Source: Desulfobacterales bacterium (lineage in GTDB: Bacteria; Desulfobacterota; Desulfobacteria; Desulfobacterales; Desulfobacteraceae). From it: a DNA stretch of 7,598 nucleotides. Of the stretch, positions 1-7,411 are shown in pieces. A model generated the notes under the pieces. The model was given only the letters and a program-made list of their open reading frames with translations, did not search any database and was not told the origin of the DNA. A program made the translations under genes and the position numbers. Positions within the stretch are counted from its first letter, which is position 1, and the number at the start of each line of letters is the position of its first letter. The stretch covers positions 1 to 7,598 of the forward strand of contig JAKSBB010000119.1 in the NCBI GenBank assembly GCA_022361315.1, in the 5' to 3' direction.

Positions 1-2625
1 ATCGTTGATCACGTCATAGATGATATCATAGAAGCGCATATCCACATTTTCATCCTTGGCCAGCTTGCGGATCTGGGGAGAAGGCCGCACGTTAAACCCG
101 ATGATAATGGCATCGGAAACACCGGCCAGGGCCACGTCGGACTCGTTAATGGTACCGGCACCGGAGTGGACGATTTTGACATCCACCTCTTCCTTGGCCA
201 GGTCTTTAAGGGAATCGTTAAGGGCTTCGATGGACCCCTGAACGTCCGCCTTGACAATAAGTTTGAGTTCCTTGATTTCCGCAGAGCCCAGGTTTTCAAA
301 CATCTTCTCGAGGTTGGCCCGGCTCTTTTTAGCCAGTTCCTTGGCGCGCTGCTTCTGCATACGGTGCCCGGCAATCTGCTTGGCATCCTTGTCGGAAGCC
401 ACGGCGATGAATTCATCACCGGCATCGGGTACACCGGTCATACCGACGATCTCCACAGGCATACTCGGGCCGGCAGACTCAATGCGGCTGCCGGTATCGT
501 CGATCATGGCACGGATACGGCCGGAATGGAGGCCACAGACAATGGGATCGCCGTCTTTCAGCGTTCCCTGTTTTACCAGAACGGTGGCAACGGAACCGCG
601 GCCGGTGTCCAGACGGGACTCAACCACATAGCCTGTGGCCTTGCGGTCCGGATTGGCCCGGAGTTCAAGGACCTCGGCCTGGAGAAGCACCATCTCAAGT
701 AGATCGTCGATGCCTTCACCGGTTTTGGCCGATACTTTTACAAAGATAACGCTACCACCCCAATCTTCGGCCAGCAGGTCATGTTCGGAAAGCTCACGCA
801 TGATCCGGTCGGGATCCGCACCGGCCTTGTCCATTTTGTTGACCGCAACCACAACAGGTACGTCTGCGGCCTTGGCATGGTTGATGGCCTCAATCGTCTG
901 GGGCATAACACCGTCGTCCGCCGCCACAACGAGGATTACGATGTCCGTGACCCTGGCGCCCCTGGACCGCATGGCGGTAAAGGCGGCATGGCCCGGTGTA
1001 TCCAGAAAGGTAATTCGTCCGCCGGCAGCGGTTTCGACATTATAGGCACCGATGTGCTGGGTAATACCACCGGCTTCCCCGCTGGTGATCTTGGATTCCC
1101 GGATCACGTCCAGCAGAGAGGTTTTACCATGGTCAACGTGGCCCATGATGGTAACTACCGGCGGACACTCTTCCATGTTGCCGTCATCTTCGACTTCCGT
1201 TTCAACAGCACCCAGGAGGGCTTCTTCTTCAAAACTTGCCTTTTCCACTTCAAAATCAAACTCAGCCGCCACCAGAGATGCCGTGTCGAAATCGATGGTC
1301 TGGTTCACGGTGGCCATAACCCCCATGCCCATCAACTTTACGATCATCTCGTTGGCCTTGATACCCATACGTTTGGCAAGTTCTGACAGCTCAATGGCCT
1401 CATCAATTTTAATACGGCGTTTAATGGCCTTGGGCGTTGTAATCTGGGTCTTCTGGAAGGCGCCCTTCTTACCCCGGACATCCTTTCTGCCCTTCTTTTT
1501 ACGGCCCCGGTTTCTGTACAGATCGTTTCCTTCCACCACGGACTTTTTCTTACGCCGTTTTCTCTTTCCGGGCTGGTCAGCCCCACCCCACCCTTTTTTG
1601 CGGGGATCGGCGCCGGGCTGCGGCGGCATCATCATATCCTGGACAGGTACGTTCGGCCCCGGTCCTGCCGCAGGACGGCTGGGCCGGTTTGGCCGGTTCT
1701 GCCGTGCCGGTGCATCACCACGGCCACCCTGGGACCGGTCTTCAGCGGGTTGTTTCATCCGCCGGATGTTTTCCAGAACCGCCGGATCGGCTACGCGTAC
1801 AATTTTGGCCGGAGTCGAGGATTTTTTCTTTTTCTTTTTCTTTTTGGCCTGGGCCTTATCCTCTTCTTTAACAGCGGGGGCATCCTCAGCTTCGGCAGGC
1901 GCTTCTGCGGCAGGTGTTTCCTCCGGGGCAGCCTTTTCCTCGGCTGCAGGGGTGTCAGCATCAACAGGCTGAACGGGGGCGTCCTGTTCAGGCGCATCCT
2001 CCACAGCTGTTGCTACAGCATCTGTGTCCACGGTTTCTGGGTCCTTTTTATCCTCGGTAACCGGGGCTTCTTCCTCGGGCTGGGGTGTGGCTTCAACCTC
2101 TGGCTCCGGTTCGGGTTCGGGTTTCGGGGGTTCGGTGGCCACCGGGCGGATAATTTTGGCCGGTTCTGCGGTTTTGTCCGCCACTTTTCTGGCCGGCCGT
2201 TTTTTGACCACTGCGGCCTTTTCTTCTTCCGCTTCAGCCTCTGCCTCAGGAGCGGCGGGGGCAGGGTCTTCTTCCGGCGTTTCTTCTACCGGGGCGGCAG
2301 CACGGCGCCGGACGACAGCAGCAGGGGCCTCGGTTTCCTCAACCGCATCTTCCCCCTCATCAATCCCTGCCTCATCTTCCACATCGGGTGTCTGGTCATC
2401 GAGATCGGGTTTGGCTTTACGGCGGCGGATAACGGATGGACGCACCTTTACACTCTTCTGCTTTTTCTTACCAAACATCTCTCTTTTGATCGCGGCTACA
2501 GTGCTGTCTTCCAGAGAACTCATGTGGCTTTTAACTTCGATTTTCAGTTCTTTCATCTTGTTGAGAAGCTGCTTATTTGTCATGTTCAAATCTTTAGCCA
2601 ACTCATATACTCTGACCTTCGCCAT
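1..2625 (-). CDS. infB: Translation initiation factor IF-2 (3' end cut by window)
   Basis: IF2 is the GTPase that brings formyl-Met-tRNA to the 30S subunit and promotes subunit joining. The frame is open for 875 codons from ATG 2625 to base 1. It begins [20 protein letters not shown], the typical first IF2_N domain (about residues 1-52). A long Glu/Pro/Ala-rich linker follows (about 70-260), then an eight-lysine run (261-268) and a very basic Arg/Lys segment (about 350-400). A second IF2_N-like domain lies at about 405-458. The G domain carries G1 GHVDHGKT (495-502), G3 DTPGH (542-546), G4 NKMD (596-599) and G5 SAKTG (632-636). A beta-barrel domain II follows, then the start of IF2 domain 3 with KADVQGS (792-798). 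The tRNA-binding C-terminal barrel, probably about 100 residues, lies beyond the window. A G-rich stretch (2636-2632) sits 6 nt before the ATG. It is 68 nt downstream of nusA and probably co-transcribed with it. Identification is secure. Confidence 0.97.
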   Translation of the reverse strand, partial: MAKVRVYELAKDLNMTNKQLLNKMKELKIEVKSHMSSLEDSTVAAIKREMFGKKKQKSVKVRPSVIRRRKAKPDLDDQTPDVEDEAGIDEGEDAVEETEAPAAVVRRRAAAPVEETPEEDPAPAAPEAEAEAEEEKAAVVKKRPARKVADKTAEPAKIIRPVATEPPKPEPEPEPEVEATPQPEEEAPVTEDKKDPETVDTDAVATAVEDAPEQDAPVQPVDADTPAAEEKAAPEETPAAEAPAEAEDAPAVKEEDKAQAKKKKKKKKSSTPAKIVRVADPAVLENIRRMKQPAEDRSQGGRGDAPARQNRPNRPSRPAAGPGPNVPVQDMMMPPQPGADPRKKGWGGADQPGKRKRRKKKSVVEGNDLYRNRGRKKKGRKDVRGKKGAFQKTQITTPKAIKRRIKIDEAIELSELAKRMGIKANEMIVKLMGMGVMATVNQTIDFDTASLVAAEFDFEVEKASFEEEALLGAVETEVEDDGNMEECPPVVTIMGHVDHGKTSLLDVIRESKITSGEAGGITQHIGAYNVETAAGGRITFLDTPGHAAFTAMRSRGARVTDIVILVVAADDGVMPQTIEAINHAKAADVPVVVAVNKMDKAGADPDRIMRELSEHDLLAEDWGGSVIFVKVSAKTGEGIDDLLEMVLLQAEVLELRANPDRKATGYVVESRLDTGRGSVATVLVKQGTLKDGDPIVCGLHSGRIRAMIDDTGSRIESAGPSMPVEIVGMTGVPDAGDEFIAVASDKDAKQIAGHRMQKQRAKELAKKSRANLEKMFENLGSAEIKELKLIVKADVQGSIEALNDSLKDLAKEEVDVKIVHSGAGTINESDVALAGVSDAIIIGFNVRPSPQIRKLAKDENVDMRFYDIIYDVIND

Positions 2626-2693
2626 TCGTCGCCCCCAGTAAATCCTCTTTATTTAAAATCCAATCCTTCGTCCGTCACCCTGATCGATGCAAC

Positions 2694-4073
2694 CTATTCC
2701 GCAATCCCGCCGGGATCCGTATCTTCCTGGGCGTCACTCTGATCTTCCATCATACCATCGGCTTCATTTTCCGCAGCCCGTGCCGCATCCAGAGCGGCAG
2801 CTTCCTCTGCGGCAGCCTGCTGAATCAACCGTTGTTCTTCTTCCAGGATATAGACAGCCTCTTCAATGGTGGCAATGGCATCTTCAACACTGATGTTCAT
2901 CACGGCAGCCACATCTTCGGCCATGGCATCCATTATATCCAGCAAAGACGCATATCCGGCCTTGAACAGCACCTCCGCCATGGGCAGACCGACGTTGGAA
3001 AGCTTCATCAGACTGTCGTAGCCTTCCTTCACTTCACGGCTGTAATCTTCTTCGCTGGTCACTTCCAGGTGCCACCCGGTGATTTCACAGGCAAGGGATA
3101 CGTTCTGCCCGCCTTTACCGATGGCAATGGAAAGATATTCATCGTTGACAATCACTTCCATGGACTGGTTGTCCTCGTCAATGATTACCCTGGCGATCTC
3201 TGCCGGTGACAGCGCATTACACACAAACCGGGCAATGTCCGGGCTCCACTGTACAATATCAATCTTCTCACCCCGGAGTTCCTGAACGATGTTCTGAACC
3301 CGGTTGCCCTTCATGCCGACACAGGCGCCAACGGGATCCACATCGGAATCAATGGAGGAGACGGCAATTTTGGCCCGGATTCCGGGTACACGGGCAGCCC
3401 CCCGGATAGAAACAATGCCTTCGGCCACTTCGGGCACCTCGGTTTTGAACAACTCCACCAGAAATTCCGGATGGGTTCTGGACAGGAGAATCTGAGCCCC
3501 TTTGGACTCTTCCAGAACATCCACCACGTAGGCTCTGATCCGGTCCCCCCGTTTGTAATTTTCCTTGGGCATCTGCTCCCGGGGCCGCAGCACGGCTTCT
3601 GCTTGTCCCAGGTTAACGACAATACTTCCGCGATCGAACCGCTGGACAATACCGTTGATAATCTTGCCTTTTTTGTGGATAAAGTTTTCGTATACCGCAT
3701 TGCGCTCGGCCTCACGCATCTTCTGGATAATGACCTGTTTTGCTGACTGGGCGGCAATTCTGCCGAACTCTTCGGTATCAATGCGGATACCTAAAGAATC
3801 ACCAATCTCACATTCGGGATCATACTCAAGTCCTTCATCAATGGTCAGTTCACTGTCAGGGTACTCGACTTCCTCAACCACTTCTTTAAAATGGAAAACC
3901 TCAACATCATCGCTTTTTTCATCATAATAGACTTCGATATCAGCCCTGGGCCCGATTTTTTTCCTGGCAGCCGAAACGATTGCCTCTTTCAGGGTATTGA
4001 TCAGAATCTCTGCATCAATGCCCTTTTCACGGCTTACCTGGTCGATTACCCTTTTTATATCTGTGATAAACAT
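2694..4073 (-). CDS. nusA: Transcription termination/antitermination factor NusA
   Basis: NusA binds RNA polymerase and nascent RNA and modulates pausing, intrinsic and Rho termination, and antitermination. The 459-residue product has the expected order: N-terminal RNAP-binding domain (about 1-130), S1 domain (about 136-200, GIVQRFDRGSIVVNL), KH1 (about 230-280, with GMKG at 253-256) and KH2 (about 303-345, with GKGG at 319-322). A single helical acidic-repeat/HhH-like module follows at about 355-411. The protein ends in a Glu/Asp/Ala-rich tail of about 48 residues, instead of the second full acidic-repeat domain found in E. coli NusA (495 residues). The start ATG at 4073 is preceded by GGGAGA (4088-4083), an appropriate Shine-Dalgarno site. 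The stop is TAG at 2696-2694. It lies 18 nt after rimP and 68 nt before infB, the classical nusA operon order. Autoregulation at the leader is known for E. coli nusA; for this genome it is only inferred. Confidence 0.98.
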   Translation of the reverse strand: MFITDIKRVIDQVSREKGIDAEILINTLKEAIVSAARKKIGPRADIEVYYDEKSDDVEVFHFKEVVEEVEYPDSELTIDEGLEYDPECEIGDSLGIRIDTEEFGRIAAQSAKQVIIQKMREAERNAVYENFIHKKGKIINGIVQRFDRGSIVVNLGQAEAVLRPREQMPKENYKRGDRIRAYVVDVLEESKGAQILLSRTHPEFLVELFKTEVPEVAEGIVSIRGAARVPGIRAKIAVSSIDSDVDPVGACVGMKGNRVQNIVQELRGEKIDIVQWSPDIARFVCNALSPAEIARVIIDEDNQSMEVIVNDEYLSIAIGKGGQNVSLACEITGWHLEVTSEEDYSREVKEGYDSLMKLSNVGLPMAEVLFKAGYASLLDIMDAMAEDVAAVMNISVEDAIATIEEAVYILEEEQRLIQQAAAEEAAALDAARAAENEADGMMEDQSDAQEDTDPGGIAE

Positions 4074-4091
4074 GTTAAGCGTTCTCCCAAT

Positions 4092-4568
4092 TTACTGACC
4101 TGCAAGCATTGCTTTGCTGATCATAAAGCCGGCTATTTCAACCTGATTACCATCAACTGCAATTACAACAGAATCATCGTTTGTCTTCTCAAGAATCCCG
4201 GTGAACTTTTTCTGGCCGTTGATCGGCTCATGGGTTTCGATTTTCACCCGTTCCCCCGTAAACCGTATAAAATCTTCTTTCCTGCTCAGGGGACGGTTAA
4301 AACCGGGGGATGACACCTCCAGGCGATACCGCCCGATGTTCTCAATGTGTACGTCGATCAAATCCCCAAGCTGGCGGCTGATCATCACACAATCATCCAG
4401 GGTGACCCCACCGGGTTTGTCCATGTAAAGCCGAACAATTTTATCCCGGTTGCTGGTGACACATTCAATATGGACCAACTCGAACTTCTCAGCGGCAAAC
4501 AAAGGATCAGCCACATCCTTAACCTGCTGTACCAGCCTGCCGTATTCTTTTTGCCTGATAAAATCCAT
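4092..4568 (-). CDS. rimP: Ribosome maturation factor RimP
   Basis: RimP binds the free 30S subunit and is needed for efficient assembly of its head. From ATG 4568 the product is 158 residues, a normal RimP length. Family signatures are GVTLDDCVMISRQLGDLID (54-72) and YRLEVSSPGFNRPL (81-94), joining the N-terminal alpha/beta domain to a C-terminal SH3-like barrel. The same frame has a TTG start at 4580 that would add four residues (MQAG). I prefer ATG 4568 because CAGG lies 5 nt upstream of it and RimP proteins usually begin close to the helix that starts here; the difference is minor. The stop is TAA at 4094-4092. It is the first protein gene of the rimP-nusA-infB cluster, 18 nt before nusA, and follows a leader containing a hairpin terminator. 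Confidence 0.95.
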   Translation of the reverse strand: MDFIRQKEYGRLVQQVKDVADPLFAAEKFELVHIECVTSNRDKIVRLYMDKPGGVTLDDCVMISRQLGDLIDVHIENIGRYRLEVSSPGFNRPLSRKEDFIRFTGERVKIETHEPINGQKKFTGILEKTNDDSVVIAVDGNQVEIAGFMISKAMLAGQ

Positions 4569-4606
4569 ACCTGCCTGCAACCTTATAAACTTTCTTCCAC
4601 AAATAC

Positions 4607-4626
4607 AAAAACGGGCAGATGCCCGT
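4607..4626 (-). terminator. Rho-independent terminator-like hairpin between tRNA-Gly and rimP
   Basis: On the minus strand, bases 4626-4611 read ACGGGCATCTGCCCGT, a perfect 6-bp GC-rich stem with an ATCT loop (nominally 7 bp with a 2-nt loop). It is followed immediately by TTTT (4610-4607). The T-tract lies on the minus-strand 3' side only, so the orientation matches tRNA-to-rimP transcription. It sits about 38 nt before the rimP ATG and about 100 nt after the tRNA. It would end tRNA transcripts or act as an attenuator on rimP-nusA-infB. E. coli has terminators at the equivalent place after metY. The U-tract is short (four, five counting the last stem base), so termination is likely partial. 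Confidence 0.7.
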
Positions 4627-4674
4627 TCCTAGTACAACTCTCAACAAAATCATCACCACAAACCGTCGGTTCAG

Positions 4675-4703
4675 ATCATATTTCACCCCATAAAATGGAA
4701 CAA
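4675..4703 (-). promoter_or_regulatory. Weak second promoter candidate in the rimP leader
   Basis: On the minus strand TTGTTC (4703-4698) is separated by 17 nt from TATGAT (4680-4675). The -10 matches 5 of 6 consensus bases and the -35 only 3 of 6. If active it would start transcripts near 4668, after the tRNA but upstream of the hairpin terminator, giving rimP-nusA-infB a tRNA-independent start. The match could be chance in this AT-richer leader. Confidence 0.3.
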
Positions 4704-4727
4704 ATCTGCCACCCTTACCCAAAAAGA

Positions 4728-4803
4728 TGGAGCGGGCAACGAGGCTCGAACTCGCGACATCAAGCTTGGGAAGCTTGCACTCTACCAACTGAGTTATGCC
4801 CGC
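4728..4803 (-). tRNA. tRNA-Gly (anticodon CCC), CCA encoded
   Basis: A complete 76-nt cloverleaf. Acceptor stem GCGGGCA pairs with TGCCCGC (7 bp), D stem ACTC/GAGT, D loop AGTTGGTA, anticodon stem CAAGC/GCTTG with loop TTCCCAA, variable region ATGTC, T stem GCGAG/CTCGT (one G-U pair) with loop TTCGAGC, discriminator T73 and a genomically encoded CCA. The anticodon CCC at 4770-4768 reads the glycine codon GGG. The anticodon arm closely resembles that of E. coli glyU tRNA-Gly(CCC), and the T loop and acceptor resemble bacterial tRNA-Gly generally. A strong promoter ends a few bases upstream. It stands where E. coli has tRNA-fMet (metY), at the head of the rimP-nusA-infB cluster. Confidence 0.97.
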
Positions 4804-4814
4804 ATCAGCAGCGC

Positions 4815-4843
4815 AATATAGCAATGTTACTTCTGTTTGTCAA
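4815..4843 (-). promoter_or_regulatory. Strong sigma70 promoter of tRNA-Gly (and probably the nusA operon)
   Basis: On the minus strand a perfect -35 TTGACA (4843-4838) is followed after exactly 17 nt by -10 TATATT (4820-4815; 5 of 6 matches to TATAAT). The start site would fall near 4809-4807, about 5 nt before the mature tRNA 5' end. The discriminator directly after the -10 reads GCGCTG. GC-rich discriminators are characteristic of stable-RNA promoters under stringent (ppGpp) control in proteobacteria, so growth-rate regulation is likely but inferred. Confidence 0.88.
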
Positions 4844-4845
4844 CA

Positions 4846-4861
4846 CCCCATTGGAATGGGG
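4846..4861. repeat. Perfect 7-bp inverted repeat abutting the tRNA promoter
   Basis: On the minus strand the dyad reads CCCCATTCCAATGGGG: 7-bp arms around a 2-bp centre. Its edge is only 2 bp from the -35 hexamer of the tRNA promoter. As RNA it could fold as a 6-bp stem with a 4-nt loop and might end pheST transcripts, but the bases after it (TGTTGACA) are not a T-tract. A protein-binding site next to the promoter is the other reading. The function is unknown. Confidence 0.5.
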
Positions 4862-4914
4862 TATTTGCAGTGCCAGGACCGGCTTACAACACAGCCCTGA
4901 CACCCAACAAAACA

Positions 4915-5024
4915 GACTAACCCGGCAGACTCGCGTTGAAGGTATCCAGTACTCGGCCGGACAAAATGAGACTACCCCGGCAGGCTCGCATTGAAGGCAT
5001 CCAGCACTCGGCTGGACAAAACGG
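4915..5024. repeat. Diverged tandem duplication of the pheT 3' end (2 x 55 nt)
   Basis: Bases 4970-5024 (the last codons of pheT, its stop codon and 2 nt) are repeated immediately downstream at 4915-4969 with 47 of 55 positions identical by my alignment. The extra copy, on the minus strand in the register matching pheT, would read LSGRVLDTFNASLPG then TAG, against LSSRVLDAFNASLPG then TAG in the gene. Because the unit is 55 nt, the copy is out of frame with pheT and comes after its stop, so it is not translated as part of PheT. The motif TTTTGT (minus strand) occurs at 5021-5016, 4966-4961 and 4912-4907, bounding both units, as expected if the duplication arose by slippage or recombination between short direct repeats. 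Confidence 0.88.
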
Positions 5025-7410
5025 AATGAATCTTTTTGATATTTTTTTCCGTCAGGGTTTTACTGGCAGAGCGGTACACCACCCTGAAAGAGAGTGATTT
5101 TTTACCCTCCCCGATATTTTCCCCTTCAAACACATCAAACAGAAAATAGTCTTCAATCAATGCCTGCTTTTTGGCAAACTCCCGGATATTTTCCAGAATG
5201 GCACCCACTTCCACAGCCGAATCCACAATCAGGGTCATATCCCTGGAAATCGCGGGAAACTTGGGCAGCGGCTGCGCCTGAATGGCGTCCGGCATGACCG
5301 CCTGGAGCTGCGCCATGTCCAAATCAAACACGTAGGCATCCTGCTTAAGCCCGTACGTTTTCAGGACACCAGCGTCAATCTTACCTAAGCTGCCGACCAC
5401 CTTGCCGTCGCAGACAACACGGGCAGCGTGCCCGGTTTCAAAATACGGACAAGTATCGTCATCAACTTTTTCATAGCTGACGCCGGTAATGAACAGATCT
5501 TCCAGAAGCCCCTGAACCACACCTTTCAGGTCAAAGAAATCAAGGGGTGCCGGCTTGGAGAACCAGGACTGATCGCTGCGGTTGCCGGTGATCAACCCTC
5601 CGACCATTTCAACCTCAGTGGGCTGCTCCCCTTTGCCGTTGGCATAGAATACCTTACCCACCTCAAAGATCTTCAGGGTATCAATCTGCTGAGCGGTATT
5701 CCGGCGCATGGTTTCCAGCAGTCCGGGTACAAGCGTTGATCTCAGCACTGACATCTGGTCTGAAATGGGGTTCAGAATTTCTTCAACAGTCCGCCGGGCA
5801 TCGTCTTCAGAAAGCTCCAGCCGGTCACATGATTCTTCATGAATAAAGTTGTAGTTGATGGCTTCGAAGAAAGAAAATCCGGTCATGGCCTGGCGGATGC
5901 GGCTTCTCAGCATCAACCGGGGTGCCAGCACCTTGCCCTGGGCAGGTACCGGCGGGTAGCTGGTCTCGATATTGTTGTATCCCCAGAGCCTGGCGACCTC
6001 TTCGGACAAATCTTCGTGGCGGGTCACATCCACACGGAATGAGGGCACACCGACTTTCAGATGGCCGTCATCAAGCTTCTCAACCCCGAACTCCACAGAC
6101 TCAAGCATGTCTTTCATCTCATCGGCGGAAAAATCCGTCCCCAGACGCACGTTCAATGCGGCGGTTTTGAGATCGATTTCCACCGGAACAGGCTTGATGG
6201 GATGTTCATCGATGACCCCGTCGGCTATTTTTGCATCACAGAGTTCTGCCATCAGGGCAACGGCCCGTTTCATGGCATACAGGGTTCCTTCTGGGTCGAC
6301 GCCGCGTTCGAACCGGTGGGAGGCATCCGTACCGATACCGGTGCGTTTGGCGGTTCTGCGCACAGACACAGGATTGAAGTAGGCACTTTCAACCAGCACC
6401 CGGGTGGTGGTAACGGAAATTTCCGAATTCTCACCGCCCATGACGCCGGCAATGGCCACGGGCCGTTCACCGTCGCAGATCATGAGCATTTCGGATTCCA
6501 TTTTATGGGTTTTGGAATCCAGGGTGGTAAACTCGATACCGCTGCCCGCCGTCCGGACAACGATTTTGCCGCCGGCCAGATTATCGAAATCAAATGCATG
6601 GAGGGGCTGTCCGGTTTCCATCATCACGTAGTTGGTGATATCCACCACGTTGTTAATGGGCGTCAGACCGACAGCCTCAAGCCGTGCCTGCAACCAATGG
6701 GGAGAGGGGCCGACTTTCACATCGAAGAGCATGCCGGCCGTGTATCTGGGGCAAAGCTCCGGATCTTTAATCTCCACACTGGCAAAATCACGGATGGATT
6801 CGGGGGCCATCCGGTCTGCAGGAAATTCCGCCTCAGGAATGGTCACCTTGGCCCGGGGTTCAATGAACGCACCGGTTTCCCTGGCCACACCGATGAGACT
6901 CAGACAGTCCGGACGGTTTGGGGTCAGGTCAATTTCCAGTACGGCATCGTTCAGCTTCAGTGCCTCTTGCAGGGGAGTTCCGGGAGCTGCATCCGTATCC
7001 AGATCCATGATGCCGGCGGCATCCGCATCCAGGCGGAGTTCGGCCGCAGAACAGAGCATTCCCTTGGAAGGCTCACCACGGAGTTTGCTTTTCTTGATTT
7101 TAAAATCACCGGGCAGCACCGCACCGGGCAGGGCGCAGGCAACCCGCATCCCCTCCCTGACGTTGGGCGCACCGCAAACGATGGGCGCAAGCTCTCCTGC
7201 GCCGGTATTTACCGCGCAGCAGGTCAGTTTGTCTGCATTGGGGTGCTGCCGGGTTTCCTCCACCCGCCCCACAACCACCTTGTCCAGGTAGTCGTAAAGA
7301 TTTTCAACAGCATCCACTTCAAGACCGGCCATGGTGAGCCTGTCAGACATCTCCTGGGGATCCAGGTCAACGGAAATATAGTCGCGTAACCAGCTTAAAC
7401 TGACTTTCAT
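4972..7410 (-). CDS. pheT: Phenylalanine--tRNA ligase beta subunit
   Basis: PheT is the large subunit of the cytoplasmic alpha2beta2 phenylalanyl-tRNA synthetase. It binds tRNA-Phe and hydrolyses mischarged Tyr-tRNA-Phe, while PheS carries the aminoacylation site. The 812-residue product is a full bacterial PheT. It has the N-terminal segment MKVSLSWLRDYI, an OB-fold tRNA-binding domain (about 40-150, with HPNADKL at 56-62 and RGEPSKGMLCS at 111-121), the B3/B4 editing region (about 215-390, INNVVDITNYVMMETGQPLH at 252-271, then HRFERG at 365-370), and B5 (about 403-480, RVDVTRHEDLSEEVARLWGY). A degenerate class II-like core follows (about 490-700), then a C-terminal ferredoxin-fold anticodon-binding domain (about 715-812, beginning LPKFPAISRD). 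ATG 7410 lies one base after the pheS stop, with AGGG 10 nt upstream, so translation is probably coupled. The stop is TAG at 4974-4972. The last ~50 nt are duplicated just downstream. Confidence 0.98.
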   Translation of the reverse strand: MKVSLSWLRDYISVDLDPQEMSDRLTMAGLEVDAVENLYDYLDKVVVGRVEETRQHPNADKLTCCAVNTGAGELAPIVCGAPNVREGMRVACALPGAVLPGDFKIKKSKLRGEPSKGMLCSAAELRLDADAAGIMDLDTDAAPGTPLQEALKLNDAVLEIDLTPNRPDCLSLIGVARETGAFIEPRAKVTIPEAEFPADRMAPESIRDFASVEIKDPELCPRYTAGMLFDVKVGPSPHWLQARLEAVGLTPINNVVDITNYVMMETGQPLHAFDFDNLAGGKIVVRTAGSGIEFTTLDSKTHKMESEMLMICDGERPVAIAGVMGGENSEISVTTTRVLVESAYFNPVSVRRTAKRTGIGTDASHRFERGVDPEGTLYAMKRAVALMAELCDAKIADGVIDEHPIKPVPVEIDLKTAALNVRLGTDFSADEMKDMLESVEFGVEKLDDGHLKVGVPSFRVDVTRHEDLSEEVARLWGYNNIETSYPPVPAQGKVLAPRLMLRSRIRQAMTGFSFFEAINYNFIHEESCDRLELSEDDARRTVEEILNPISDQMSVLRSTLVPGLLETMRRNTAQQIDTLKIFEVGKVFYANGKGEQPTEVEMVGGLITGNRSDQSWFSKPAPLDFFDLKGVVQGLLEDLFITGVSYEKVDDDTCPYFETGHAARVVCDGKVVGSLGKIDAGVLKTYGLKQDAYVFDLDMAQLQAVMPDAIQAQPLPKFPAISRDMTLIVDSAVEVGAILENIREFAKKQALIEDYFLFDVFEGENIGEGKKSLSFRVVYRSASKTLTEKNIKKIHSVLSSRVLDAFNASLPG

Positions 7411-7411
7411 A

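Noticed and set aside
1821..1848. AAA/AAG-rich tract in infB as a programmed -1 frameshift site (dnaX-like)
   Set aside because: The codons are AAG AAA AAG, so the required A AAA AAG heptamer is not present, no downstream stimulatory hairpin is evident, and shifted frames do not give a conserved product.
1052..2742. Long plus-strand open frames (306 and 330 codons) opposite infB
   Set aside because: Low-complexity Ser/Ala- or Phe/Gly-rich translations that mirror the Glu/Pro/Lys-rich IF2 linker; antisense shadows with no family resemblance.
4519..4824. A 101-codon minus-strand open frame spanning the tRNA and the rimP leader
   Set aside because: Its beginning (GITQLVECKLPKLDVASSSLV) is the characteristic translation of a tRNA gene, and it also overlaps the rimP start; not a protein gene.
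4846..4861. Dyad as an intrinsic terminator for pheST
   Set aside because: The stem is not followed by a T-tract on the minus or plus strand; listed instead as an inverted repeat of unknown role.
6061..7389. A 442-codon open frame on the plus strand opposite pheT
   Set aside because: It lies wholly antisense to a well-supported pheT, is rich in His, Gly and Phe without any recognisable domain, and is explained by codon bias of pheT suppressing stops on the opposite strand.
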